Notes under the pieces: generated by a model
The model's input: only the letters and a program-made list of their open reading frames with translations
The model's database searches: none
What the model was told of the DNA's origin: nothing
DNA from: Prolixibacteraceae bacterium
Lineage (GTDB): Bacteria; Bacteroidota; Bacteroidia; Bacteroidales; Prolixibacteraceae
Assembly: GCA_021740385.1 (NCBI GenBank)
Contig: JAIOZY010000023.1
Coordinates: forward strand, 1-62,703
Reading direction: 5' to 3'
DNA: 62,703 nt
Position numbers and translations under genes: made by a program
Part shown: piece by piece, positions 25,743-34,900 of the stretch
Layout of the letters: each line of letters begins with the position of its first letter
Position numbering within the stretch: position 1 is the stretch's first letter

Positions 25743-27689
25743 TTAACTGCCAAAGGGAATATCGAAAAAGAAGGTTGCCCCTTTACCGGGTTCCGATTCA
25801 AAACCAATGGTCCCGCCCAGTAATTCAACCAGGCTTTTCGATATGGCCAGCCCCAGGCCGTTGCCCCCGTATTTTCGGGTTGTAGAATCTTCGGCCTGCC
25901 TGAAACGGCTGAAGAGGTGTGCATGGAATTTTTCGGGTATGCCTATGCCGGTATCCCGCACGTAAAACTTCACACCCCCGCGTTTTTTTTCGATGCCGAT
26001 TGTGATGCTTCCCTCGTTGGTAAATTTGATGGCGTTGCTTACAAAATTAACCAGCACTTGTTTCAGTTTTCCTTCATCGCTGTTAAGGTAAAACGTGGCG
26101 GGGAAACCGTCTTTTTCAACTTGCAGGTTAATGCCTTTTTCACCGGCCTTCATTTTAAACAGGCTACAAACCTCGCCTATTAGCTTTTTGGGCGAAAAAG
26201 GGTGAATATTATAGCGCACCTCGCCCGATTCAATTTTTGAAATATCGAGAATGTCGTTGATAATTGACAACAGGTTGTTGCCCGAAGTTATGATCATTTT
26301 TGCATATTCAGCCGCTTCTTCGTGACTGGTATGAAATTCGGGTTCAGAAAGCAGTTCGGAAAAGCCCAGAATGGAGTTTAGCGGGGTATGTATCTCGTGA
26401 CTCATGTTTGCCAGAAATGCCGATTTCAGCCGGTCGTTCTCCTCGGCCTTTTCTTTTGCAGCAATCAATTCAGCCTGGATTTTTTTCCGTTTGGTAATGT
26501 CGCGGTCTATTCCCAGCACATACTCTTTGCCCCCAAGTGTAACAAGGGTTGTTAAAATTTCGAGATGAACAACATGGCCGTCCTTGCGGGTGTGCGTGGT
26601 CTCTTCCCTGATCACCCCCTGCTTTTTTAATATTTTTAAATAGTTATCGTGATCTTCCTGCGTTTGGTCATCATCATTCAGTAAATCGATTGACTGGCCG
26701 ATAAGCTCCTCGCGGGTATAACCGTTCATTTCGCAGGCGGCTTTGTTGCAGTCGGTTATGCGCCAGGGGACTTCCCGGCTGTGCGGATCGACCAGGAAAA
26801 TGGCATCGGGCGAATTATCAAATATGCCGTGAAACATCTGTACACTGTCTTTAAGCCTGTTTTGTACCAATACCCGTTCGGTTACATCGTTCAAAGTAAC
26901 CAACCATGCCGGGTTGCCTTTGAAATCGATCTGGTTTAAAGCAACTTCGGCATAAATGGGTTCCCCGTTTTTCTTTTTATGCCGGCACATTCCCTGTACA
27001 AAAAACGGAGTATCGTGATTTTTTTCTCTTTCGAAAATTTTCTCCAGTTCCTTTTTCCCGCAAATATCGGTAAGGTGCATTGCCTTGAACGCTTCATGTG
27101 AATAACCATATTGCATGGTTGCGGCTTTATTAACCCCGATGAAAGCCAGGGTTTGCTTGTCGCATATACACATGGGGGTTGGGTTCTGTTCAAAAATGCT
27201 ACGGTATCTTTTTTCGTAGGAGGCAATGGTGTTGTTAATTTTTTCTTTCGCTTTTATTTCATGCTCCAGGACTTTGTTTTTTTCTTTAAACAGCTTTTGT
27301 AGCCTTGCCTGGTTCATTTGGGCATTTACGCGCGCAATAACTTCGCGTTGGTTAAATGGTTTTGTAATGTAGTCGGTACCACCTGCCTCGAAGCCTTTCA
27401 GGATGGATTCCCTGTCATCGAGGGCGCTGATAAACAAAATGGGGATATCGCGAGTTCGTTTTTGGTTTTTAAGCTTGCGGCAAACTTCATACCCGTCCAT
27501 GCCGGGCATCATAATATCAAGCAATATTAATGCAGGCTTATTATCTGTTGCAATATCCAGGGCTTCCGGCCCGTTATCGGCAACAACAACAGAATAATCT
27601 GCTTTTTCAAGAATTCGCTTTAAAAGAATAGATACATCATTGGTGTCATCAACAACCAGTATGTCTCCCCCCATTTTTGACTTGGCCAT
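25743..27689 (-). CDS. hybrid REC-PAS-PAS histidine kinase
   Basis: The 648-aa product begins with a receiver (about 10-125; LILLDIMMPGMDG, invariant Lys in YITKPFN). A short coiled coil and two PAS/PAC domains follow (about 155-275, VTLNDVTERV; about 285-400, GIDRDITKRKK). HisKA is at about 410-475 (FLANMSHEIHTPLNS) and HATPase at about 520-645 (LVNFVSNAIKF, DTGIGIP, NGLGLAISKSL). The HEIHTP in place of the common HEIRTP is a small variation that leaves the acceptor His intact. It stands 226 bp upstream of the four-gene overlap operon, same strand. A REC-first kinase like this can receive phosphate from another kinase. Confidence 0.92.
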   Translation of the reverse strand: MAKSKMGGDILVVDDTNDVSILLKRILEKADYSVVVADNGPEALDIATDNKPALILLDIMMPGMDGYEVCRKLKNQKRTRDIPILFISALDDRESILKGFEAGGTDYITKPFNQREVIARVNAQMNQARLQKLFKEKNKVLEHEIKAKEKINNTIASYEKRYRSIFEQNPTPMCICDKQTLAFIGVNKAATMQYGYSHEAFKAMHLTDICGKKELEKIFEREKNHDTPFFVQGMCRHKKKNGEPIYAEVALNQIDFKGNPAWLVTLNDVTERVLVQNRLKDSVQMFHGIFDNSPDAIFLVDPHSREVPWRITDCNKAACEMNGYTREELIGQSIDLLNDDDQTQEDHDNYLKILKKQGVIREETTHTRKDGHVVHLEILTTLVTLGGKEYVLGIDRDITKRKKIQAELIAAKEKAEENDRLKSAFLANMSHEIHTPLNSILGFSELLSEPEFHTSHEEAAEYAKMIITSGNNLLSIINDILDISKIESGEVRYNIHPFSPKKLIGEVCSLFKMKAGEKGINLQVEKDGFPATFYLNSDEGKLKQVLVNFVSNAIKFTNEGSITIGIEKKRGGVKFYVRDTGIGIPEKFHAHLFSRFRQAEDSTTRKYGGNGLGLAISKSLVELLGGTIGFESEPGKGATFFFDIPFGS

Positions 27690-27889
27690 TGTCTTTCTCT
27701 TTTCCCTTTTTCAGCCCGAAAGCTATCATTTTTTTTAATAATTACCATACTAAACGACTGGTTTATTGTAAAAAGGTTGAGGTTAACCCATTGCTTGCCG
27801 AATTTAAAATTACCGGATTGTGCGCTATTCTATGTTTCAAATTTGCAACTTGTCATAATATGCGAATAAAACTGCCTGCTTTTCACCGT

Positions 27890-28732
27890 TTAAATATCCG
27901 GTTGTTTTTCCATCGATCGCAACAATTCTTTTCGTATTTTATCGAAATAACGTTTTTTGCCAATCCCTTTAATGAAGTAAATCCCGCTGGTTCCGGCGGT
28001 GAACAATTCCGAGCTGTTTAAAACATCGTGGCGCGAAAGGTTGTCTTTCCCGTTTACCGGGTATCCCAGCAGGGCTAAACGCTCCATTATAAACGGCCTT
28101 ATTACCCGCTGTGAACAGCCCGATGCAGGTGAAGGGGTTGATATGGTGCTGTCTTTTACCAGGAACAGGTTGCCCAAAAATGTTTCAACAACCTCCTGGT
28201 GTTGGTTTAGTATAATGCAGTCGCCGGCATTGTTCTCATGCATTTCCAGTTGAAGCATTTTTCGGTATTCGTGCTCAACCGATGGAAGTTTCATGCAAAA
28301 ACCATCGGGCTTGCTAAAGTTATTTGTGAAACAAACATTTGAAACGGTTTTATTCTGGCTAAACAGCAACGGGTCGGGTTCAATAAAAAGCACCTCGTGG
28401 GTTTGTTTTTGGTTTGGCAGGTATTGAAATACAATGTGACATTGTGCTGTTTGGTAGCATTTGTTTCGTATGAGTGTTCGTTTTACTTCGCTTTTCAGGT
28501 GTTCGCCATTGTTGCCTTTCAACAGGGTTGGGGTTATACGGTATATTTTTGCCAAAAAGTTCAGCCTTTTCAGGGTTTCGGCAAAAAACATGATTTCGGT
28601 GCCCCGGGTTAAAAATGTTTCCGAAACGGTAATGTTTGCCCGTGTTTTTTTAACAATATCGAAGTGGCCGGTTTCTGATTTTTCAATTTTACCGTTATGC
28701 CATATATATGAAAGTGCGTTGACAGGGGTCAT
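27890..28732 (-). CDS. aminotransferase class IV (PLP fold type IV)
   Basis: The 280-aa product has the layout of the D-amino-acid/branched-chain aminotransferase and aminodeoxychorismate lyase family. A likely PLP Lys lies in GFCMKLPSVEHEYRK. The central EVVETFLGNLFLVKD and STPSPASGCSQRVIR block matches the conserved E..xxNxFxV..G.xxTP...GCL.G.TR signature, and ELFTAGTSGI is near the end. Length is right. Which reaction it catalyses cannot be said: neither pabB nor ilv genes are next to it. Its start overlaps the rhomboid gene's stop by 4 bp, so the two are co-translated. Confidence 0.8.
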   Translation of the reverse strand: MTPVNALSYIWHNGKIEKSETGHFDIVKKTRANITVSETFLTRGTEIMFFAETLKRLNFLAKIYRITPTLLKGNNGEHLKSEVKRTLIRNKCYQTAQCHIVFQYLPNQKQTHEVLFIEPDPLLFSQNKTVSNVCFTNNFSKPDGFCMKLPSVEHEYRKMLQLEMHENNAGDCIILNQHQEVVETFLGNLFLVKDSTISTPSPASGCSQRVIRPFIMERLALLGYPVNGKDNLSRHDVLNSSELFTAGTSGIYFIKGIGKKRYFDKIRKELLRSMEKQPDI

Positions 28733-29334
28733 GGGTTCACAATTTTTTCGAGGAATTGTGGCAGCAGGCTAAAGTCGATAAACAACGGGAATACAAGTCC
28801 CATGAGTGCGCCGAAAAAGTGGGCGTCGTGGCCAATATTATCGGCTTCTTTTCGGGCCATAATAATGCAGTAAACCATGTAAAGTACGCCAAATACGATA
28901 CCCGGTACCGGTATTACACCAAAAAACCAAAGCTTATTCCAGGGGTCGAAAAAAATGGACGTAAACAGTACGGCATTTACTGCCCCCGATGCCCCAATGG
29001 CGCTGTACATGGGGTTGTTGCGGTGTTTAAAAACGGAATACAGGCTTGAAAATACAAGGCTGAAAACATACAGTTCAATAAAAATGAGGTTCGATTTGGC
29101 CCCGAAATAGAGGGCAAAATATTTTTCACAAACACCGCCAAAAATGTAGAGCACGTACATGTTAATGATCAGGTGCATCCAGTCGGCATGTACCAGCGAG
29201 TGTGAAACGAGCCGGTGCAAGTGAAACCGGTGGAACACCAGGTAGGGTTTAAGGCTGAGTTGCTCGAATAATGGGCGCTTGTAAAAAGCCAGTGCCGAAA
29301 CAATAACGGTTATGATTACGATATATAGTGTCAT
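28729..29334 (-). CDS. rhomboid family intramembrane serine protease
   Basis: The 201-aa product is a compact six-helix membrane protein. The hallmarks are LVHADWMHLIINMYVLYIFG in helix 2 (His and Asn of the oxyanion site), the catalytic Ser in GASGAV and the catalytic His in HDAHFFGALMG. It should cleave transmembrane substrates in the inner membrane. The gene is 1 bp from the end of the DNA polymerase delta gene and overlaps the aminotransferase gene by 4 bp, forming a tight minus-strand operon. Confidence 0.92.
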   Translation of the reverse strand: MTLYIVIITVIVSALAFYKRPLFEQLSLKPYLVFHRFHLHRLVSHSLVHADWMHLIINMYVLYIFGGVCEKYFALYFGAKSNLIFIELYVFSLVFSSLYSVFKHRNNPMYSAIGASGAVNAVLFTSIFFDPWNKLWFFGVIPVPGIVFGVLYMVYCIIMARKEADNIGHDAHFFGALMGLVFPLFIDFSLLPQFLEKIVNP

Positions 29335-29335
29335 C

Positions 29336-30340
29336 TTAATGTAAAATTTTAAAAATCATTTCACGTTGTAATTCGGTTGCATCGGTCGATACGTTTTCAA
29401 CCCCCTTCGATTTAACATCGTATTCCCGTAACAGGGAGACGATTTCGACCAGTTTTTTGGTAGAATAATTACGGGCAGCTTTTAAATAATCGTTTATAAA
29501 GAAAGGGGGCACGCCAAGTATTTGCTGTAAATCGTCGCGTGATTTTTTTTGCGAGAGGTGTATTTTCAGCAGTTTCTGGAAATAGTAAAAAAGCGAGCCA
29601 ATGGTTTTTTGTATCGGGTTCTCTTTCGGGTTGGCATTAAAATGGTTGATGATTTTGTTGGCTTTCAGAACATCCTTTTCGCCAAGGGCGTTTCCAAGCT
29701 CGAAAACATTGTAATCTTTGCTTATGCCAATGTTTTTCTCAATGTGCCCCGGCGTAATGGGATCCGTTTCCGGAACAACAATCATCAGTTTTTCAAGTTC
29801 GTTTACCACTTTTCCAATATCGGCGCCGAGGTATTCGGCAAGCAACACAGCGGCTTGTGGCTGAATGGTATAGCCTTTGTCGGAACAATATTTCTGGATC
29901 CAGGGCATGAGTTTGTTTTCATAAATCTTTTTCGATTCGAAAACGATCCCGTTCTGGTCGGCTGCTTTGATGAATTTTTTCCGTTTATCGATGGTGCCGT
30001 ATTTATAGCAAATAACCAGTATGGTTGTTTTCATGGGGTTTTCGACATACGAAAGCAGTTCTTCATCAAGGTTATCAAGGTTTTGCGCTTCTTTAACAAT
30101 TACTACCTGGCTGGCTGCCATCATGGGGAAGCGTCGGGCTGCTGTTAAAACGGTATCGGCACTGGAATCTTTCCCATAAAGAATGGTTTGGTTAAAACCC
30201 CTTTCCGATTCATTCAGTGCATTTTTCGCGATGTAGTTCGAAATGGCATCGATAAAATACGGCTCTTCGCCCATGAGCACGTATACGGGGTGGAATATCC
30301 TTTTTTCAAGTTGTTGAATGATTTCGTTATAGTTTTTCAT
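29336..30340 (-). CDS. holA: DNA polymerase III delta subunit
   Basis: The 334-aa product is the clamp-loader delta subunit, which opens the beta clamp. Motifs include HPVYVLMGEEPYFIDAI near the N-terminus and the C-terminal collar with its helices (PPFFINDYLKAA, YDVKSKGVE). A longer frame extends to 30415, but its first 25 residues are encoded by a dispersed hairpin repeat (30367-30415), so the ATG at 30340 (MKNYNE...) is preferred. That start also gives the normal N-terminus, which begins just before the delta fold. It is followed closely by the rhomboid and aminotransferase genes. Confidence 0.92.
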   Translation of the reverse strand: MKNYNEIIQQLEKRIFHPVYVLMGEEPYFIDAISNYIAKNALNESERGFNQTILYGKDSSADTVLTAARRFPMMAASQVVIVKEAQNLDNLDEELLSYVENPMKTTILVICYKYGTIDKRKKFIKAADQNGIVFESKKIYENKLMPWIQKYCSDKGYTIQPQAAVLLAEYLGADIGKVVNELEKLMIVVPETDPITPGHIEKNIGISKDYNVFELGNALGEKDVLKANKIINHFNANPKENPIQKTIGSLFYYFQKLLKIHLSQKKSRDDLQQILGVPPFFINDYLKAARNYSTKKLVEIVSLLREYDVKSKGVENVSTDATELQREMIFKILH

Positions 30341-30366
30341 ACTATTAAAATTATTTTTTTCAAAGG

Positions 30367-30415
30367 TCCGCCAGTTGGCGGATGGAACTCTCCCGCTTAG
30401 GCAGGATCGTTTCAT
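30367..30415. repeat. hairpin repeat upstream of holA, copy 1
   Basis: It contains a perfect 6-bp-stem hairpin TCCGCC/GGCGGA (30367-30382) and then a 30-bp unit (30386-30415) with its own stem-loop around TTAG. The 30-bp unit recurs in inverted orientation at 31825-31854 with 28 of 30 matches. It lies between the amn stop and the holA start. Confidence 0.8.
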
Positions 30416-30423
30416 TGTATCTT

Positions 30424-31215
30424 TCAGGAGTTATTCGATTCATCAAAAAATTTCAGGTGTTTAACCGTACGCCGGCTGTCCCTCAGTAGTTTCATGGCAT
30501 CGATGCCTATTTGCAAATGGTCGAGTGCAAATTTTTCGGTAACCGACTTATCGCTTTTTTCGGTTTTAACACCCGCCGAAATCATGGGTTGGTCGGATAC
30601 GAGCAAGAGTGCCCCTGTTGGTATTTCGTTGTAAAAACCGGTTGTAAAAATGGTGGCTGTTTCCATATCGATGGCCATTGCCCGTGTTTTCTTCAGGTAT
30701 TTTTTAAAACGGTCGTCGTATTCCCAAACGCGTTTGTTGGTGGTAAAAACCACGCCGGTATAGTAGTCCCTTTCGTGATCCCTGATGGCAGTAGAAACCG
30801 CGCGTTGAAGGTTAAAGGCCGGGAGTGCCGGTACCTCGGGCGGCAGGTAGTCGTCCGAAGTGCCGTCGCGCCTTATGGCAGCAATGGGAAGGATGAGGTC
30901 GCCCACCTTGTTTTTTATTTTTAACCCGCCGCATTTGCCCAGAAACAGCACGGCCTTTGGAGAAACGGCGCTCAATAAATCCATTATGGTTGCGGCATTG
31001 GGGCTGCCCATGCCAAAGTTGATGATGCTGATCCGCTCGGCAGTGGCGCTGGGCATGTTCCGTTCTTCACCGTCAACCGGCACACCCATTAATTCGGCAA
31101 ATACATCTACGTAATGCTGAAAATTTGTCAATAAAATGTGTTTGCCAAATTTGTCAATTTCAACGCCTGTGTAACGCGGCAGCCAGTTTGTAACAATATC
31201 TTCTTTCGATTTCAT
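30424..31215 (-). CDS. amn: AMP nucleosidase
   Basis: The 263-aa product belongs to the nucleoside phosphorylase fold and should split AMP into adenine and ribose 5-phosphate. Visible motifs: INFGMGSPNAATIMDLL and VLFLGKCGGL (phosphorylase-like binding loops), AIDMETATIFTTGF (Met-Glu-type ribose contact) and LLLVSDQPM. Length fits the short Bacteroidota AMP nucleosidases. A longer frame to 31350 would add 45 hydrophobic residues with no family counterpart. I take the ATG at 31215 (MKSKED...), which sits just after a -7 box at 31234-31241 on this strand. Confidence 0.88.
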   Translation of the reverse strand: MKSKEDIVTNWLPRYTGVEIDKFGKHILLTNFQHYVDVFAELMGVPVDGEERNMPSATAERISIINFGMGSPNAATIMDLLSAVSPKAVLFLGKCGGLKIKNKVGDLILPIAAIRRDGTSDDYLPPEVPALPAFNLQRAVSTAIRDHERDYYTGVVFTTNKRVWEYDDRFKKYLKKTRAMAIDMETATIFTTGFYNEIPTGALLLVSDQPMISAGVKTEKSDKSVTEKFALDHLQIGIDAMKLLRDSRRTVKHLKFFDESNNS

Positions 31216-31233
31216 TTTTATAACAATTATGCA

Positions 31234-31241
31234 CAAAAATA
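31234..31241 (-). promoter_or_regulatory. -7 box for amn
   Basis: On the minus strand this reads TATTTTTG, a match to TAnnTTTG, about 20 bp before the amn ATG. A clear -33 box at the right spacing is not seen. The short leader that results is common in Bacteroidota. Confidence 0.4.
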
Positions 31242-31284
31242 TGAATATTAAACAAGGCATGGAATCGAAGCTGAAAAAAATCAT

Positions 31285-31292
31285 TAGTTTTG
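31285..31292 (+). promoter_or_regulatory. -7 box for the HsdR-N-like gene
   Basis: TAGTTTTG matches TAnnTTTG and lies 21 bp before the ATG at 31314, divergent from the amn -7 box 43 bp away. The two would form a compact divergent promoter pair. Confidence 0.4.
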
Positions 31293-31313
31293 AAACATTC
31301 AAAAAGGAGTGAT

Positions 31314-31781
31314 ATGTCGTTTGAGCTGCCAAAGCTGATATTTCCGCCATCGGATTACAAGTTGAAAGAGGGGGATGGAAAATTTGCCATTTTTGATGTT
31401 TCGCGTAAAAAGTACGTGCCCCTCACCCCCGAAGAATGGGTGCGGCAAAACTGCCTTCACTATTTGCGTGATCATAAAGGTTTTCCCATTAGTCACCTCG
31501 CCGTTGAACGGAGTTTTAAGCTGAATAACCAGGTTTTGCGCTACGATATTGTCGCTTTTTCGAAAAATGCAAAACCCTTGTTGCTGGTTGAATGCAAAGC
31601 CCCCGACGTGAAAATTTCACAAAAAACCTTCGACCAGATTGCCGTTTACAACCTGAAACTGAACGTGCCTTACCTGATTTTGACCAATGGAAAAGCGATG
31701 TATTGTTGTGTGGCCGATTTTAAAAACCTGAAGTATCATTTTTTGAAGGAAATACCCGATTTTACAACGATTTCTTTATAA
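31314..31781 (+). CDS. small protein with HsdR N-terminal (PD-(D/E)xK) domain
   Basis: The 155-aa product matches the HSDR_N-type domain alone. PLTPEEWVRQNCLHYL and ISHLAVERSFKLNNQVLRYDIV lead into the nuclease-like core, with Asp in RYDIV and the Glu-x-Lys of LLVECKAPDV, then FDQIAVYNL and LTNG. No helicase or methylase accompanies it. A TTG start at 31290 gives a longer frame, but ATG at 31314 is preceded at 4 bp by AAGGAG (31304-31309). It neighbours amn and holA, an arrangement I remember from other Bacteroidota, which argues for a housekeeping DNA-related role rather than restriction. Confidence 0.82.
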   Translation: MSFELPKLIFPPSDYKLKEGDGKFAIFDVSRKKYVPLTPEEWVRQNCLHYLRDHKGFPISHLAVERSFKLNNQVLRYDIVAFSKNAKPLLLVECKAPDVKISQKTFDQIAVYNLKLNVPYLILTNGKAMYCCVADFKNLKYHFLKEIPDFTTISL

Positions 31782-31824
31782 ATTGTATGTCGTTTATTCG
31801 GTGATTTTTGGAGGATTGGAAATG

Positions 31825-31871
31825 ATGAAACGATCCCACCTAAGCGGGAGAGTTATCCCGAAAAATCGGGA
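31825..31871. repeat. hairpin repeat, inverted copy 2
   Basis: The 30-bp unit at 31825-31854 is the reverse complement of 30386-30415 (28 of 30 identical). It is followed at once by another stem-loop, TCCCGA/TCGGGA with a four-A loop (31856-31871). TCCCGA stems also occur in the MITE-like element near 11.3 kb. Confidence 0.8.
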
Positions 31872-31911
31872 CAAGCTATGAGTTGTCTTAATAAATAGAC
31901 CATTTGAACGA

Positions 31912-34900
31912 ATGAAAATATTTTATTTTAACATAAAAAATGCACCGGTATTTTTGCCTATTTTTTTATTCCTGTTTTTTGGAACAAACAACCTGTATGC
32001 CGGAACGGTTGATCAAAACCGGGCGCGCATTGTTGCCGTAAACTGGCTTGGCTCAGAAGGTGAAACTTCTATAACCAGTGCCGATATCGAAAAGGTTGTT
32101 ACAGCAGCCGGCACAGCAGGCCCGCTGTACCATGTGGTTGTGTTCAAGCCCTCGGGTTGGGTTATTGTTTCAGGTACCGATGCTACAGAGCCCGTGCTCG
32201 GGTGGTCGGCCAGCTCGGTATTTCCCTCAGAGAGCAAACCTGTTCAAATGAAAGGATGGTTTGATGCGCTTGAAGTTGGAATGAATGATGCCATCAAAAA
32301 CGGTATTCGGCCCGATATTGAAACCGTTCGGAAGTGGCAATTATTCAGTCAGGAAGGGGTGGATCCTTCGCAGCTTAAATCGACATCTACTTCGACAGGC
32401 CCCCTGCTCACTTCAACCTGGAATCAGGACCGTTATTACAACGATATGTGCCCGGTTGACCCGGAGGCAATCAGTACGGGCAACAACCACGTGTGGCTGG
32501 GTTGCGTAGCCACGGCCATGGCGCAGGTTATGAAGTACTGGGAATATCCATACTCGGGATTGGGCTCACACAGTTATGTTGACGATGATTACGGCGAACA
32601 GTCGGCCAATTTTGAAGCCGCAGCTTACATTTGGGCGGCAATGCCCGATAATGTAACAGCCCCCAATGCCGAAGTAGCTGAAATTTGCTACCATTGTGCC
32701 GTTTCGGTCAACATGGATTTTGGCCCTTCAGGTTCAGGCGCCTGGCTCGAAGATACCGAGCCTGCCTTTGTCGATTATTTCAAATACAACAGCACGAATT
32801 ACATTTCGGACAAGGACCGGTGGGCTGCTGCCGAATGGGAGGCATTGCTGAAAAGGGAACTCGATAACGGCCGCCCCATTGTTTATTCGGGTTACAATTC
32901 AACACAAGGAAGCGGACATGCGTGGGTTTGCGACGGTTATTCGGGAAGCTATTTCCATTTTAACTGGGGTTGGAGCGGTGAGGGCGATGGCAACTACCTG
33001 CTGAACAACCTTACGCCACCGGGCAAAAACTTCTCTTACTTTCAAAGTGCTATATTTGGTATTGAGCCTGTACATGCCGGGGGGCTTAGCCTGCCATACC
33101 AGCAGGGATTCGAAACAGCATCGGCTTCCCCTTTTTCCCTGTTCGGGGTTTACGAATTTACAAGTGAAGAAAAACACACCGGTTCACAAAGCATAAGGCT
33201 GGGTAAACCCGCGATAAATTCTTCGGCTGAAAGTTCCCTTTCCCTGTGTTTTACTGTACCCCAGGATGCCGAACTTAATTTTTGGGTGAAACGCGTTACG
33301 CCCGAAGAATCGGCCAATAACCAACAAAAAGTGTTAATCATGCCTCAATATGGCAGTACTCCGCTCGCTGTGGTTTTTAGCGGTGATTACGACGACGATG
33401 ACTGGGTGAACTACTCGGTCGATTTGTCGGCTTACCACGGCCAGGATATCCGATTGCTTTTTGTTCAGGAGGTTGACGACTATGTGAAGAGACAATGGAT
33501 GTACATTGATGACATAACCCTCACGGGATTGTATGTAAACCTGGCACCTTACAGGCCCGATAACCCGGTTCCTGTAAACGGGGCTTCCGACGTTAGCCTT
33601 TCGCCAAAATTGATGTGGGCCGGGGGAGACCCCAACGGCGACGACCTTACATACGAGGTTTACCTCGATACCGTTAACCCGCCCCAACTAATTGCTTCGG
33701 TGTTCGACAACAATTTTACCGCGCAAAATTTACCCCACAGCACGTTGCATTTTTGGAAGGTTATAGCCAGCGATGGTGAACTCACCAGCGAAAGCCCGGT
33801 GTGGAAATTCACAACCACAGGCATTCCGCCCGACATGGCTTTATGCGGGATTGATAACATAACGGCTACCACGGCCGTTATTTGCGGCGAGGTACTTACC
33901 GATAATGGTGCAACCATATTTTCGCGCGGGATATGCTGGGATACCGAAACCAACCCAACTACCAACGATAAGCTTGCATACCCGCAATTTGAAAACGATG
34001 TATACAATTGCGAACTGACCGGTTTAACACCATACACTACCTATTATTACCGGGCTTTTGCCATAAGCAACGAGGGTACGGGTTACAGTGAACAGGGCGA
34101 ATTTGCCACCCTTCCGGGCCTGCCTGTTGTTTCGCAAGGCGAAGTTGAAAACATTTTCAGGACTACCGCTACCGTTAATGGCCGCATAGAAAACATTTAC
34201 GATGAATTTGTATCGGAAAGGGGCATTGTTTGGTCGCTCACCGAAGGCTTTGACACGGAATTGGGAAACCGGGTTAGTGAAAACGGAAACTGGACAAGCC
34301 CCGGCAATTTTGCCATCAACGTAAGCGGGCTGCCCGGGCCTGCACGTATTTTCTTCAGGGTTTTTGCCGTCAATTCGGCCGGAACGGCTTTTTCCGATGA
34401 GGCTTCGTTTGAAGCATTAAATACACCCCCGTTTATCGATCTCGATGCCGACAACAGCTCGGGTAGCCCCGGCAACGGGTACTTTGGTTTATATACCGAA
34501 CAACTCGACAGCGGAAAAATTGCCGATGTTGATGTTTTACTCGGCGATGCCGATAACGATCCCGTTCAAAAACTGGTAATTACCTTAAAAGGACAAGTTC
34601 ACGATGCTGAAGAATACCTTGTTGTATCAGGGGTGTATGAAAATATTGACATAACAGGCAACCAGACCGATAGTTTGGTTTTGATTGCCAATGGCGAGGT
34701 TGGTTATGATGAATGGGCCGTTGTTTTAGGAATGGTTGAAATCAGGAACATGCACGATTCGCCTAAACAATGGAAAAAAAGGGAAGTATCGGTGATTGCG
34801 GGCGATGGGTTTGATAATAGTGCGCCCGCCATAGCCACAATGTCGGTTATTCCGGTAAACGATGAACCGGTATGTGTTTTGCTTCCATCGCTCGATACGG

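Noticed and set aside
31216-31350. 45-residue hydrophobic N-terminal extension of AMP nucleosidase
   Set aside because: It overlaps both divergent -7 boxes and the start region of the neighbouring gene, and the known family starts at the ATG at 31215.
31314-31781. Type I restriction system
   Set aside because: Only the HsdR N-terminal type domain is present; no helicase, HsdM or HsdS genes are nearby.
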